Source of the DNA: Streptomyces caniferus | GTDB taxonomy: Bacteria; Actinomycetota; Actinomycetes; Streptomycetales; Streptomycetaceae | DNA: 64,000 nt | Direction: 5' to 3' | NCBI RefSeq assembly: GCF_009811555.1 | Contig: NZ_BLIN01000002.1 | Span: 310,001 to 374,000, forward strand | In this document: positions 19,828 to 28,496 of the stretch, in pieces | How positions within the stretch are numbered: the first letter of the stretch is position 1 | Layout: each line of letters opens with the position of its first letter | Program-made: the position numbers and the translations under genes | Notes under the pieces: generated by a model | Database searches by the model: none | Told to the model about the DNA's origin: nothing | The model's input: the letters and a program-made list of their open reading frames with translations, nothing else

Positions 19828-22800
19828 TCAAGTGGGTGGGACGGAGGTCTCACTATTTGAGCGCAATGGCGGATGCATGAGCGAATCCGGAGCCGTCAAT
19901 CCGCCGTGACGGACGGGCAGTCCGCTGCCGGTGAGCACCACCGCCCGGCTCTGTCCCGGCAGGTCCGGAACCGGGTAGTGGGCGTGCGTCAGGGACCGCC
20001 GCAGCCGGTGTTCGTCGAGCGGCCCGGAGAAGGCCGTCCCCATGCCGTGCGTGCAGCCCATGGAGCGCAGTGCGAGGACCTGCTCGGGCAGGTCGACACC
20101 GTCCGCGACGGACTGCATGCCCAGGTCTCCGGCGATCCGCAGCAGCCCTGCGGTGATCTTGTGCAGCCGTGCGGACTCCACCACTCCGTCGACCAGCCCG
20201 CGGTCCAGCCGCAGGATGTCGACCGGCAGCCGGCGCAGTGCGCTGATGGCGGCATAGCCGCTGCCGAAACCGTCGAGGGCGATCCGTACGCCCAGGCGGC
20301 GCAACCCGACCAGCCGGCGCTCCAGGTCGTCGAGCGGGATGCGGGAGTCGCTCTCGGACAGCTCCAGGACGAGCGCGCGCGAGGGCAGGCCGTGCCGGGT
20401 GAGCAGCGACTCGACGCCCTTGGGGGACAGTGCGTGGTCCAGCAGCCGCCGGGCGGAGAGCCGGACCGCCACCGGGACCGGATAGCCGGCGAGGTGGCGC
20501 GCGGCGGCCTGCTCGACGGCCTCCTCCAGCTGCCATCGGTCCAGCTCCGCGGCGCGGTCGCCGTCGTCGGTGAACCGGCCGCGGTCGCCGACCCGCAGGA
20601 ATTCGGCGGGGGTGAAGAGGATGCCCTGGGCGGAGCGCCAGCGGGCGTGCGCCGCGACCGCGGTGACCCGGCCGCCGGCCAGCTCGACCACCGGCTGGTG
20701 CAGCAGCGCGAACTCGCCGTCGTGCAGGGCCGTACGGAGCTTGGTGGCGAGCTCGGCACGGTGTGCCACCTCGCTCTGCATCTGGGGTGCGTAGAGCTCC
20801 ACCCGGCCCTTGCCGGCCTGCTTGGCGCGGTACATCGCGAGGTCGGCATTGCGCAGCAGGCCCGCGGGGCTCACACCGGGGTCGGCGAAGGCGACGCCGA
20901 TGCTGGCCGCCACCCGGACGTCCCGGCCGTCGATGCGGTACGGCTCGGAGAGCTTGATGCGCAGCCGGTCGGCGATCTCGTGGATGCGGAACTCGCGGGC
21001 GGCGGGGTCGCGGGTGCCGTCGCCGGTGATCAGCGCGGCGAACTCGTCGCCGCCCAGCCGGGCTGCTATGTCCCCGGAGCGCACCGAGTCACCGAGCCGG
21101 CGGGCGGCCTGGATCAGCAGTTCGTCGCCCGCCTGATGGCCGATGGTGTCATTGACCTGCTTGAAGCCGTCGAGGTCGATGTAGAGCACGGCGGTGTCGT
21201 GGTCGCTCGCCCTGCGGCCGGTGACGGCCTGGGTGACGCGCTCGGTGAACAGCGCACGGTTGGGCAGGTCGGTGAGTGCGTCGTGCGAGGCGTTGTGCTG
21301 GAGCTGGGCCTGCAGCCGGACGCGCTCGGTGACATCGCGGGAGTTGAAGATCAGGCCGCCGTGGTGGCGGTTGACCGTGGATTCGACGTTCAGCCAGCCG
21401 TCGCCGCCGGAGCGCTGCTCACCGGCGCGGAAGCGGCATTCGATCCGGGTGGTCGGTTCGTCCTCGGGGGCGGCGGCGAGGAATCTGCGGACCTCGTGCA
21501 CCACCCGTCCCAGGTCTTCGGGGTGGATCAGCGAGGCCAGCTCGGAGCCGACCAGCTCCTCGGCGTCGCGGCCGTAGACACCGGAGGCCGCCGGGCTCAC
21601 ATAGCGGAGCACGCCGGTCGGGGCGGCGATCATGATGACGTCGCTGGAGCCCTGCACCAGGGAGCGGAAGTGGTTCTCCTTCTGCGCCAGTTCCTGGGTG
21701 AGGGTGATGTTGTCGAGCAGCATGATGCCCTGGCGGACCACCAGCGCCAGGACGACCGTGCAACCGGTGAAGAGCACCACGCGGTCGATGCGGCGCCCGT
21801 CGAGGACGTTGGTGAGGATGCCCAGCGTGCAGACGGCGGCGGCGAGATACGGGGTGAGCGCGGCGAGCGAGCCGGCGATGGGGCGGCTGCCGTGCGGCGG
21901 GACCCGGCGGGCGGCGGGCTTGACGTCCTCCTCGACGCACTCCTCGCCGCTGCGGCGGGCGACCCAGGGTGCGTACGCGAGCAGCATCGAGCCGGCGAAC
22001 CAGCCGGCGTCCAGGATCTGGCCGGAGCGGTAGTGCTCGCGCAGCAGCGGCGAGCTGAACAGGGCGTCGCACAGCACCGTCAGCGCCAGCGCCGCGACGG
22101 CCGTGTTGATGGCCGAGCGGTGCACCGAGGAGCGCCGGAAGTGCAGTGCGAGCACCATGCTCACCAGCACGATGTCCAGCAGCGGATAGGCCAGCGACAG
22201 TGCGCTCTGCGCCACGCTGCGGCCCTGGAAATGGGCGGTGTGCGCGAGCGCGAGGCTCCATGAGAGAGTGACCAGCGATCCTGCGATCAGCCAGGAGTCG
22301 AGGCCCAGGCAGACCCACCCGGCCCTGGTCACGGGCCTCTTGGCGAGTACCAGCAGGCCGACGATGGCCGGTGGCGCGAACAGCAGGAAGCAGAAGTCGG
22401 CCAGGCAGGGACTCGGCACCTCGGTGCGCAGGACGACCTCGTACCAGCCCCATACGCCGTTGCCGAGGCCGGCCATCCCGGACGACGCGGCGAACAGCAT
22501 CCATGCCGGACGGAACCGGCTGCGGCGCTTGCGGGCGTACAGACCGCAGGAGACGGCCGCCAGGAACGCCGCGAAGCTGAGCCCGAAGTCCCCCATGAAC
22601 GCGGCGACTTCGGCCGATCCCCAGCCGAAGGCGGCTCCGACGGCGTAGCCGCCGCAGACCACGGCGAGGACGATCTGTGGGACCGTGCTCGGCGGGTTTC
22701 CGGCCGATGCCGGGGGCCGGGAGAGCATCGCCCCGGGGGCGCTCACCGGACTCTCCCCCTCAGCCGTGCCGGACGTCGTGGCGAGCGGTGCGCCCGGGAG

Positions 22801-22902
22801 CCTCGCAGTATTCCCGTGGGCGCTCGTGGATCGCGCTTCTCGCGAATCATCCATCGGCTGTACATCGCCCGTCGCCCCCCTCGAGTTCCGGATCTTTCGC
22901 AT
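19828..22902 (-). CDS. Membrane PAS-GGDEF-EAL protein; likely diguanylate cyclase with inactive EAL domain
   Basis: A protein of about 1024 residues. Residues 75-400 hold about ten hydrophobic segments, then a PAS domain (about 409-525), GGDEF (about 540-700) and EAL (about 720-990). The GGDEF active site is intact (RLGGDEF) and has the RxxD inhibitory site five residues upstream (RSGD). The EAL domain lacks its key residues: EAL is AAH, the DDFG motif is LDGFG, the catalytic Lys is Arg (ILRLD), and the late Glu is Asp (ADGVD). It should therefore make c-di-GMP and perhaps only bind it at the EAL. Streptomyces use c-di-GMP through BldD to hold back development. The start at 22902 follows GGGAAGGACA; a GTG at 22959 is an alternative. 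Confidence 0.85.
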   Translation of the reverse strand: MRKIRNSRGATGDVQPMDDSREARSTSAHGNTARLPGAPLATTSGTAEGESPVSAPGAMLSRPPASAGNPPSTVPQIVLAVVCGGYAVGAAFGWGSAEVAAFMGDFGLSFAAFLAAVSCGLYARKRRSRFRPAWMLFAASSGMAGLGNGVWGWYEVVLRTEVPSPCLADFCFLLFAPPAIVGLLVLAKRPVTRAGWVCLGLDSWLIAGSLVTLSWSLALAHTAHFQGRSVAQSALSLAYPLLDIVLVSMVLALHFRRSSVHRSAINTAVAALALTVLCDALFSSPLLREHYRSGQILDAGWFAGSMLLAYAPWVARRSGEECVEEDVKPAARRVPPHGSRPIAGSLAALTPYLAAAVCTLGILTNVLDGRRIDRVVLFTGCTVVLALVVRQGIMLLDNITLTQELAQKENHFRSLVQGSSDVIMIAAPTGVLRYVSPAASGVYGRDAEELVGSELASLIHPEDLGRVVHEVRRFLAAAPEDEPTTRIECRFRAGEQRSGGDGWLNVESTVNRHHGGLIFNSRDVTERVRLQAQLQHNASHDALTDLPNRALFTERVTQAVTGRRASDHDTAVLYIDLDGFKQVNDTIGHQAGDELLIQAARRLGDSVRSGDIAARLGGDEFAALITGDGTRDPAAREFRIHEIADRLRIKLSEPYRIDGRDVRVAASIGVAFADPGVSPAGLLRNADLAMYRAKQAGKGRVELYAPQMQSEVAHRAELATKLRTALHDGEFALLHQPVVELAGGRVTAVAAHARWRSAQGILFTPAEFLRVGDRGRFTDDGDRAAELDRWQLEEAVEQAAARHLAGYPVPVAVRLSARRLLDHALSPKGVESLLTRHGLPSRALVLELSESDSRIPLDDLERRLVGLRRLGVRIALDGFGSGYAAISALRRLPVDILRLDRGLVDGVVESARLHKITAGLLRIAGDLGMQSVADGVDLPEQVLALRSMGCTHGMGTAFSGPLDEHRLRRSLTHAHYPVPDLPGQSRAVVLTGSGLPVRHGGLTAPDSLMHPPLRSNSETSVPPT

Positions 22903-23051
22903 CGCGCCGTGTCCTTCCCGGCGTCGTCCCCGCTCGGGACGATACACCAGTTCCGTCACTCAGGGACATAGCGTCTCTACGGAGCGTGACTGGCGGCGCA
23001 CGATGGACACTCTGTGCAGTCGTACGGCCTCGTAGTGCTACGCGCAAGCGC

Positions 23052-24014
23052 TCAGTCGGCGGTGGTGACCACGTTCCGCAGAGGCTCGCCGGCCGCGAAA
23101 AGCGTCAACTGGTCGCGCAGCAGCCGCTTCGCGCGGGGCAGGAAGGCAGAGCTGGGGCCACCGACGTGTGGAGTGATGAGTACGCCCGGAGCGTGCCACA
23201 GCGGATGCTCAGGGGGCAGGGGTTCCGGATCGGTGACATCGAGTGCGGCGCGCAGCCGTCCCGAATCCAGTTCGGCGAGCAGCGCCTTGGTGTCGACGAT
23301 CTGGCCGCGCGCGATGTTCACGAGCAGTGCGCCGTCCTTCATCCGCGCCAGGAAATCGGTTCCGACCAGGCCACGGGTGGTCTCGGTGAGCGGAGTCGCC
23401 AGCACGACCACGTCCGCGTCGGGCAGGAGGGCGGACAAGTCGGAGAGTGGATGCACAGGACCGCGCACAGTGTCACGCGCGGTGCGTGCGACGCGCGCCA
23501 CCCGCGCACATGCAAAAGGTGTGAGCCGGTCTTCGATGGCACTGCCGATCGAACCGTAGCCCACAATGAGGACCGACTTGTCGGCGAGCGCCGGCTGGAA
23601 GCCCTCCCGCCACTCCCCCGCGTCCTGGCCCCGTACGAAGCCCGGGATATCGCGCAGCGCGGCCAGGATCAGGGTGAGCGCCAGCTCGGCGGTGCTGGCG
23701 TCGTGCAGCCCCCGGGCGTTGCACAGTTGGGCACCGGACGGCATCCGTTCCAGCCCCGGGAGCATGTTGTCGACGCCGGCGGTGAGGGTCTGCACCACCC
23801 GTACACGGCTCATCCGGGACAGCGGGCGCAGGCTGACCGCGGTGTCCTTCATGTAGGGGACGGTGTAGAAGACGCAGCGTTCGGGGTCGGCCGGGTAGTC
23901 GGGGCCGGCGTCCCAGTGGACGTAGTGGAGACCGCCGGGGAGTCCCTCGATCTCGTCGGGCGGGATCGGGAGCCATACGTCGTTCGCTGCGCTGCGCTGG
24001 TCTGCGGTTGCCAT
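23052..24014 (-). CDS. D-2-hydroxyacid dehydrogenase family protein
   Basis: A 320-residue NAD(P)-dependent dehydrogenase of the D-isomer 2-hydroxyacid family. The Rossmann motif is SVLIVGYGSIGSAIEDRL, and the catalytic Arg, Glu and His lie in VNIARGQIVD, DVTDPEPLP and ITPHVGG. It reduces a 2-oxo acid or the reverse; the substrate is not predictable. It lacks the extra domains of SerA. It stands alone, divergent from an aldo/keto reductase with 88 bp between them, and the two may share a promoter region. Confidence 0.9.
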   Translation of the reverse strand: MATADQRSAANDVWLPIPPDEIEGLPGGLHYVHWDAGPDYPADPERCVFYTVPYMKDTAVSLRPLSRMSRVRVVQTLTAGVDNMLPGLERMPSGAQLCNARGLHDASTAELALTLILAALRDIPGFVRGQDAGEWREGFQPALADKSVLIVGYGSIGSAIEDRLTPFACARVARVARTARDTVRGPVHPLSDLSALLPDADVVVLATPLTETTRGLVGTDFLARMKDGALLVNIARGQIVDTKALLAELDSGRLRAALDVTDPEPLPPEHPLWHAPGVLITPHVGGPSSAFLPRAKRLLRDQLTLFAAGEPLRNVVTTAD

Positions 24015-24102
24015 GGCCGCAGGCTATGCGAAGAGACGTTCTCCTCAGACGTTAGTTTGGTCAGGCCCTTGACCGGGGGCGAGGGGACGGAGGCACAACC
24101 AG

Positions 24103-25131
24103 GTGGAGCGCAGGACAATCGGTGCGGCGGCTCTCGAAGTGGGCGCCATCGGGCTCGGCTGTATGCCGATGAGCTGGGGGTACACCGAGTCGCAGCGCAG
24201 CTTGGACAGCTCGCTGCGGGCCGTGCACACCGCGCTGGACCGGGGGTGCAGCCTGCTGGACACCGCCGATATGTACGGCCCGTTCACCAACGAGTTGCTG
24301 GTGGGGCGGGTGCTCAAGGAGCGGCGGGCGGACGCGTTCGTCTCGACCAAGTGCGGGCTGCTGGTGGGCGAGCAGCACATCGTCGCCAATGGGCGGCCCG
24401 GTTACGTCAAGCGCGCCTGCGACGCCTCGCTGCGCCGGCTGCAGACCGACCGTATCGATCTCTATCAGTTGCACCGGGCCGATCCCGAGGTGCCCGTCGA
24501 GGAGACCTGGGGGGCGATGGCGGAGCTGGTGAAGGCGGGGAAGGTGCGGTCGCTGGGGCTGTGCGCGGTGGGGGCGCGGGCGGTGCGGCCGGCCCGTGCG
24601 GGGCGGCGGTCGGCGGGCGGGGCGCGGCCCCGTTCCCGGATGCACGACGGCACGCTGGCCCAACTGGAACGCATTCAGCAGGTGTTCCCGGTCAGCAGCG
24701 TGCAGGCGGAGCTGTCGGTGTGGTCGCCGGAGGCGCGGGAGGCGCTGCTGCCGTGGTGTGAGTCGCGGGGTGTCGGTTTCCTCGCGGCGATGCCGCTGGG
24801 CAACGGCTATCTGACCGGCACCCTCACCCCGGGGCAGGGCTTCGAACCGGAGGACATACGGGCCCGCCACCCCCGCTTCACCGCCGAGATGATGGCCGCG
24901 AACCAGCCGGTGGTGGCGGGGCTGCGGCGGGTCGGTGCCCGGTACGGCGCCACACCGGGGCAGGTGGCGCTGGCATGGGTGCTGGCCCAGGGCCGGCACG
25001 TCGTCCCGGTACCGGGCACGAAGAAGGAGCGCTGGGCCGCGCAGAACGCCAAGGCCGCGCAGCTGATACTCACCCGCGAGGACCTGACGGAGATCGCCGC
25101 GCTGCCGCCGGCGCGCGGGTCCTGGTACTGA
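24103..25131 (+). CDS. Aldo/keto reductase
   Basis: A 342-residue NADPH-dependent oxidoreductase with a TIM barrel. Catalytic Asp53, Tyr58 and Lys83 are in LLDTADMYGP and VSTKCG, and the NADPH-binding VPVPGTKK motif is near the C-terminus. It starts at a GTG after GGAGG. Residues about 155-180 are an Arg/Gly/Ala-rich stretch (RAVRPARAGRRSAGGARPRS) with an extended loop compared with the usual family pattern. The substrate is unknown. It is divergent from the 2-hydroxyacid dehydrogenase and followed after 181 bp by a lipoprotein sugar dehydrogenase. Confidence 0.88.
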   Translation: MERRTIGAAALEVGAIGLGCMPMSWGYTESQRSLDSSLRAVHTALDRGCSLLDTADMYGPFTNELLVGRVLKERRADAFVSTKCGLLVGEQHIVANGRPGYVKRACDASLRRLQTDRIDLYQLHRADPEVPVEETWGAMAELVKAGKVRSLGLCAVGARAVRPARAGRRSAGGARPRSRMHDGTLAQLERIQQVFPVSSVQAELSVWSPEAREALLPWCESRGVGFLAAMPLGNGYLTGTLTPGQGFEPEDIRARHPRFTAEMMAANQPVVAGLRRVGARYGATPGQVALAWVLAQGRHVVPVPGTKKERWAAQNAKAAQLILTREDLTEIAALPPARGSWY

Positions 25132-25312
25132 GCGGGGCCGGTGGAGCAGCGGGGCGCGAGCCGGCGGGCCGGCCGTGCGTGTCGCGCTCGCGGCGGGGCC
25201 GCAGCGGCCGGATCATGGCAGGTGGGAGTGGTTCCGGAACGGCTGACGTGCCTCGCGCCGGGGCCGCGATGTGGTGTTCTTGTCCACGCCCCGCCGACGA
25301 GAGGACCCTGCC

Positions 25313-26488
25313 GTGCAACGCCGTTCCCAGACCGCCGTGTTGGCCGCCGCTTCGCTGCTCCTGGCGGCGGGCTGCTCGTCCGGCGTCGCGCAGCCCCAGG
25401 GCGGGGTGAGCTCCGCGCCGGCGAAGAACCGCGGTGCCGCCGCCTCGCCGGGCGCCACACCGTCGTCGACCGCACCGCCCGCCAAGGGGTCGGTGAAGGT
25501 GACCGGCACCCTGGCCACCGGACTGAAGTCGCCGTGGGGCGTGGCGGTGCTGCCGGGCGGGGATCTGCTGGTCGCCTCCCGGGACACCGGGAAGATCGTG
25601 CGGGTCGCGGCGCACGGCGGGAAGATCACCGAGCTCGGCTCGGTGCCGGGGGTGGAACCGGGGGGCGAGGGCGGGCTGCTGGGCATCGCGGTGTCCTCGA
25701 CGTTCGGTGCGGACCACCAGGTCTACGCGTACTTCACCACCGCGTCCGACAACCGCATCGCCCGCATGATCTACGACGAGAAACGCCCGCAGGGAAATCA
25801 GCTGGGCGCGCCCGACACGATCTTCAAGGGCATCCCCAAGGGCCAGATCCACAACGGCGGCCGGATCGCCTTCGGCCCGGACAAGATGCTCTACGCGGGC
25901 ACCGGCGAGACCGGCGACACCGGGCTGGCGCAGGACAAGCGGTCGCTGGGCGGCAAGATCCTCCGGATGACGCCGGACGGCGAACCGGCGCACGGCAACC
26001 CCGAGGCGGATTCGGTGGTGTACGACTACGGCCACCGCAATGTGCAGGGCCTGGCCTGGGACGCCGACAAGCGGCTGTGGGCCTCGGAGTTCGGGCAGAA
26101 CACCTGGGACGAGCTCAATGTCATCGAACCGGGGAAGAACTACGGCTGGCCGAAGGTCGAGGGCAAAGCGAAGAGCAGGGCGGCGGGTGCCGGGTTCATG
26201 GACCCCGTCGAGGTGTGGAGGACCGCGGACGCCTCGCCCAGCGGTATCGCCTACGCCAAGGGCTCGATCTGGATGGCCTCGTTGCGCGGCGAACGGCTGT
26301 GGCGGATCGCGCTGAACGGGACGAAGCCGGTGGCGGCACCGCAGGCCTTTCTGAAGGGCACCTACGGGCGCCTGCGGACCGTCGTGGCGGCCGACGACGG
26401 TGCGTTGTGGCTGGTCACCAGCAACACCGACGGACGGGGCACCCCGCACAAGGGCGACGACCGGATTCTCCGCCTCCAGGTGAGCTGA
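25313..26488 (+). CDS. Lipoprotein, PQQ-dependent glucose/sorbosone dehydrogenase family
   Basis: A 391-residue protein with a lipoprotein signal: basic start, hydrophobic core, lipobox LAAGC at about residue 20. A Pro/Ala/Ser-rich linker follows, then the six-bladed GSDH propeller. Family motifs are present: SPWGVAVLPGGDLLVASRDTG, EGGLLGIAVS, IHNGGRIAFGPDKMLYAGTGE, GHRNVQGLAWD and NYGWP. Such enzymes oxidise aldose sugars at the outer membrane face with PQQ, but many actinobacterial members are uncharacterised and may not use PQQ. The start is a GTG with GAGAGGA upstream. The next gene follows after 86 bp. Confidence 0.88.
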   Translation: MQRRSQTAVLAAASLLLAAGCSSGVAQPQGGVSSAPAKNRGAAASPGATPSSTAPPAKGSVKVTGTLATGLKSPWGVAVLPGGDLLVASRDTGKIVRVAAHGGKITELGSVPGVEPGGEGGLLGIAVSSTFGADHQVYAYFTTASDNRIARMIYDEKRPQGNQLGAPDTIFKGIPKGQIHNGGRIAFGPDKMLYAGTGETGDTGLAQDKRSLGGKILRMTPDGEPAHGNPEADSVVYDYGHRNVQGLAWDADKRLWASEFGQNTWDELNVIEPGKNYGWPKVEGKAKSRAAGAGFMDPVEVWRTADASPSGIAYAKGSIWMASLRGERLWRIALNGTKPVAAPQAFLKGTYGRLRTVVAADDGALWLVTSNTDGRGTPHKGDDRILRLQVS

Positions 26489-26574
26489 TCCGGCTGATCC
26501 CTTTTTCGGATGTCCTGCCTACACTCAAAGGCAGGGGGACGGGTGCGCGTCAGCCGATGAGGGGGCAGGGCACC

Positions 26575-26784
26575 ATGTTCAACATCGCGGAAGAACTGTT
26601 CGCGCCGGGCCGCAAGCACACCGACGAGGAGCGGCAGAAGATGTCGCTCGTCGTCGATGACGTGGGGGACGGCGACCCGGGGAAGGGCCCGATCGATCTC
26701 TCCTCGGGGACGGTCGTCGTCAGGGCGCCGCGGCAGCAGCAGGGCGGGGACCGCGGCCAGGAGCAGGACCGGGAACGGCCCTGA
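26575..26784 (+). CDS. Small DUF6191-type protein, 69 aa
   Basis: The frame from ATG at 26575 gives 69 residues. The start MFNIAEELFAPGRKHTDEER and the core DVGDGDPGKGPIDLSSGTVVVR match a small protein family conserved in Streptomyces (DUF6191). It has no signal or membrane segment and no known function. The ribosome site is only GGGGCAGGG. It lies between a sugar dehydrogenase and the convergent DUF4157 gene. Confidence 0.75.
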   Translation: MFNIAEELFAPGRKHTDEERQKMSLVVDDVGDGDPGKGPIDLSSGTVVVRAPRQQQGGDRGQEQDRERP

Positions 26785-26831
26785 GCGTGGCCGGCCCGGT
26801 CGCACCGCTCGACGCCCCAGGGGGGCGCTGC

Positions 26832-28298
26832 TCAGGAGACTCGCTCGATGCGCTCGACGAACATCTGGAACAGCAGCCGCGACCACTTGGTGCCCAGCGC
26901 CAGGCTGAAATCTCCCCGCCCGTTCACCAGGGCGCGGTTCCCCTGCTCGTCCTGGGCGTACTCCCGCGGAGTCTCCTGCTTGATCCCGACGTACCCCTCG
27001 AGCTTCCCCTCGCCCTTCTTGGCCTGCGGCATGCCGCCGTGAAGGTTCCTGAGGGACTGCGGGGTGCGGCCCTTGCTCTCCCCGGCGACGGCCATGTGGT
27101 CCGGATGGAACAGCAGCTCGTGCGCGCCGGGCTTCAGGGTGAACTTCATCAGCGCCTGCGTGGCGGGCTTCTTGTAGTAGCTGCGGGCCTGTTCCTCGTC
27201 GCCGAGGTGCGGGCCGATCGGCAGGACGCCGTCCTTCGGGTTGCCGGGGTCGCGCGCGGTCTTCTTCGTCTCGCCGTATGTCTTGTTGAACGCGCCCCCG
27301 ACGGACTTCTCACCCTGATGCGCCATGACCCAGTCGTTCATGGCGGTGATCTTCTCGTCCGGCGTATGGCCCTCCCCGCCCCACCACTCCTCGATGTCCG
27401 CGGCCTCCGTCGCCTCCATCGCCCGGAACAGTTCGAGCCGTCCCATCGCGTCCAGCTCGGCCTCGGACTTCCCGGCGCACAGATTGGCCAGCTCCTTGAT
27501 GAGCTTGGGCCCGATGTCGAGGAGGATGTCGTCTCCGACACGGCCCTTCGACGTCTTGGCCGGCGCCTTCACCGGCTTCTCGTTCGCCGCCCGGTCCTGC
27601 CAGTACTGGTCGGTGAGGCGGTCCTGGACATTCCGCTGCACGGTCGGCGCGATCGCCGGCCGCCCGCTCGCCGCCGCGCGCTGCACCTCCGGCCCGGCCG
27701 GGACCGGTCCCGACATCACCCGGCGCGCGGTGGCCTCGGCTTCGCGCTCGAACCGGTCCGAGGGGTCCGAGACACGCATCCCCGCCCCGTTGTCGGTTCC
27801 GGCGACGGGCCCCTGACGCTGCTGGACCACGTGGGTGAGCTCATGGGCCAGGGTGTGCTTGTCGTCACCGCCCGCGCCGATCACCACATGGCTGCCGGAG
27901 GTGTAGGCGCGGGCGCCGACCTCGGCGGCGGAGGCCTTGGCCGCGCTGTCGTCATGGATACGCACGTCGGAGAAGTCCGCGCCGAGCCGGGCCTCCATAT
28001 CGCCGCGGGTCGCCTCGTCCAAGGGCCGGCCGCCGGTGCGCAGGACGTCGTGGACGGCGGACCGCTGCACGGCAGGCTGCTCGGTGGGGTGTCCGCAACC
28101 GGCGCCGTGCCGGTGCTGTTCGGGCTCGGCCCAGGAGTGTCCGGCCTGGCGGAGCATCTGCACGACGGCAGCGTTTCCGGCGCCGGCCTGCCGAGCGAGG
28201 GGGCCGCCCAGCGGTGCGGAGGGGGCGACTGCGGACTTGTGGGCGGGAGTACGGGCGGTGGCAGGCCCGGTCGTTCCGGCCTTTTCGTGATCCTGCAT
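26832..28298 (-). CDS. DUF4157 (eCIS core domain) protein with uncharacterised C-terminal domain
   Basis: A 488-residue protein. Residues about 88-165 are a DUF4157 domain (GRPLDEATRGDMEARLGADFSDVRIH ... LAHELTHVVQQRQG) including the HELTH zinc-protease-like motif at 152-156. A linker rich in RFEREAEATARRVM follows. The C-terminal 280 residues are of no family I know, with LKPGAHELLFHPDHMAV and EGYVGIKQE segments. DUF4157 occurs mostly on cargo or toxins of extracellular contractile injection systems, where it marks proteins for loading. No contractile-system gene is in the window, so the cluster would be elsewhere. The ATG at 28298 has GAAGG well spaced upstream. It follows the LAL regulator by 198 bp on the same strand. 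Confidence 0.8.
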   Translation of the reverse strand: MQDHEKAGTTGPATARTPAHKSAVAPSAPLGGPLARQAGAGNAAVVQMLRQAGHSWAEPEQHRHGAGCGHPTEQPAVQRSAVHDVLRTGGRPLDEATRGDMEARLGADFSDVRIHDDSAAKASAAEVGARAYTSGSHVVIGAGGDDKHTLAHELTHVVQQRQGPVAGTDNGAGMRVSDPSDRFEREAEATARRVMSGPVPAGPEVQRAAASGRPAIAPTVQRNVQDRLTDQYWQDRAANEKPVKAPAKTSKGRVGDDILLDIGPKLIKELANLCAGKSEAELDAMGRLELFRAMEATEAADIEEWWGGEGHTPDEKITAMNDWVMAHQGEKSVGGAFNKTYGETKKTARDPGNPKDGVLPIGPHLGDEEQARSYYKKPATQALMKFTLKPGAHELLFHPDHMAVAGESKGRTPQSLRNLHGGMPQAKKGEGKLEGYVGIKQETPREYAQDEQGNRALVNGRGDFSLALGTKWSRLLFQMFVERIERVS

Positions 28299-28496
28299 GG
28301 GCATCCTTCGTCTGGCGCGCGACGTGTCGACTTTCCTGGATACACGGCGGATGACGGCGGGTACCAGGTACGCGCGGGCAGAGTGAACGGGCCGCAAGGG
28401 CATCTCGAAGCCGCCGAGGGGCTGCCCGTGCGGGCGGGGCCGCCCGCGGCGGGTCCCGGCCGCCGGCCGACGCCGGCGTGGCCCGGACCCGTCCGG

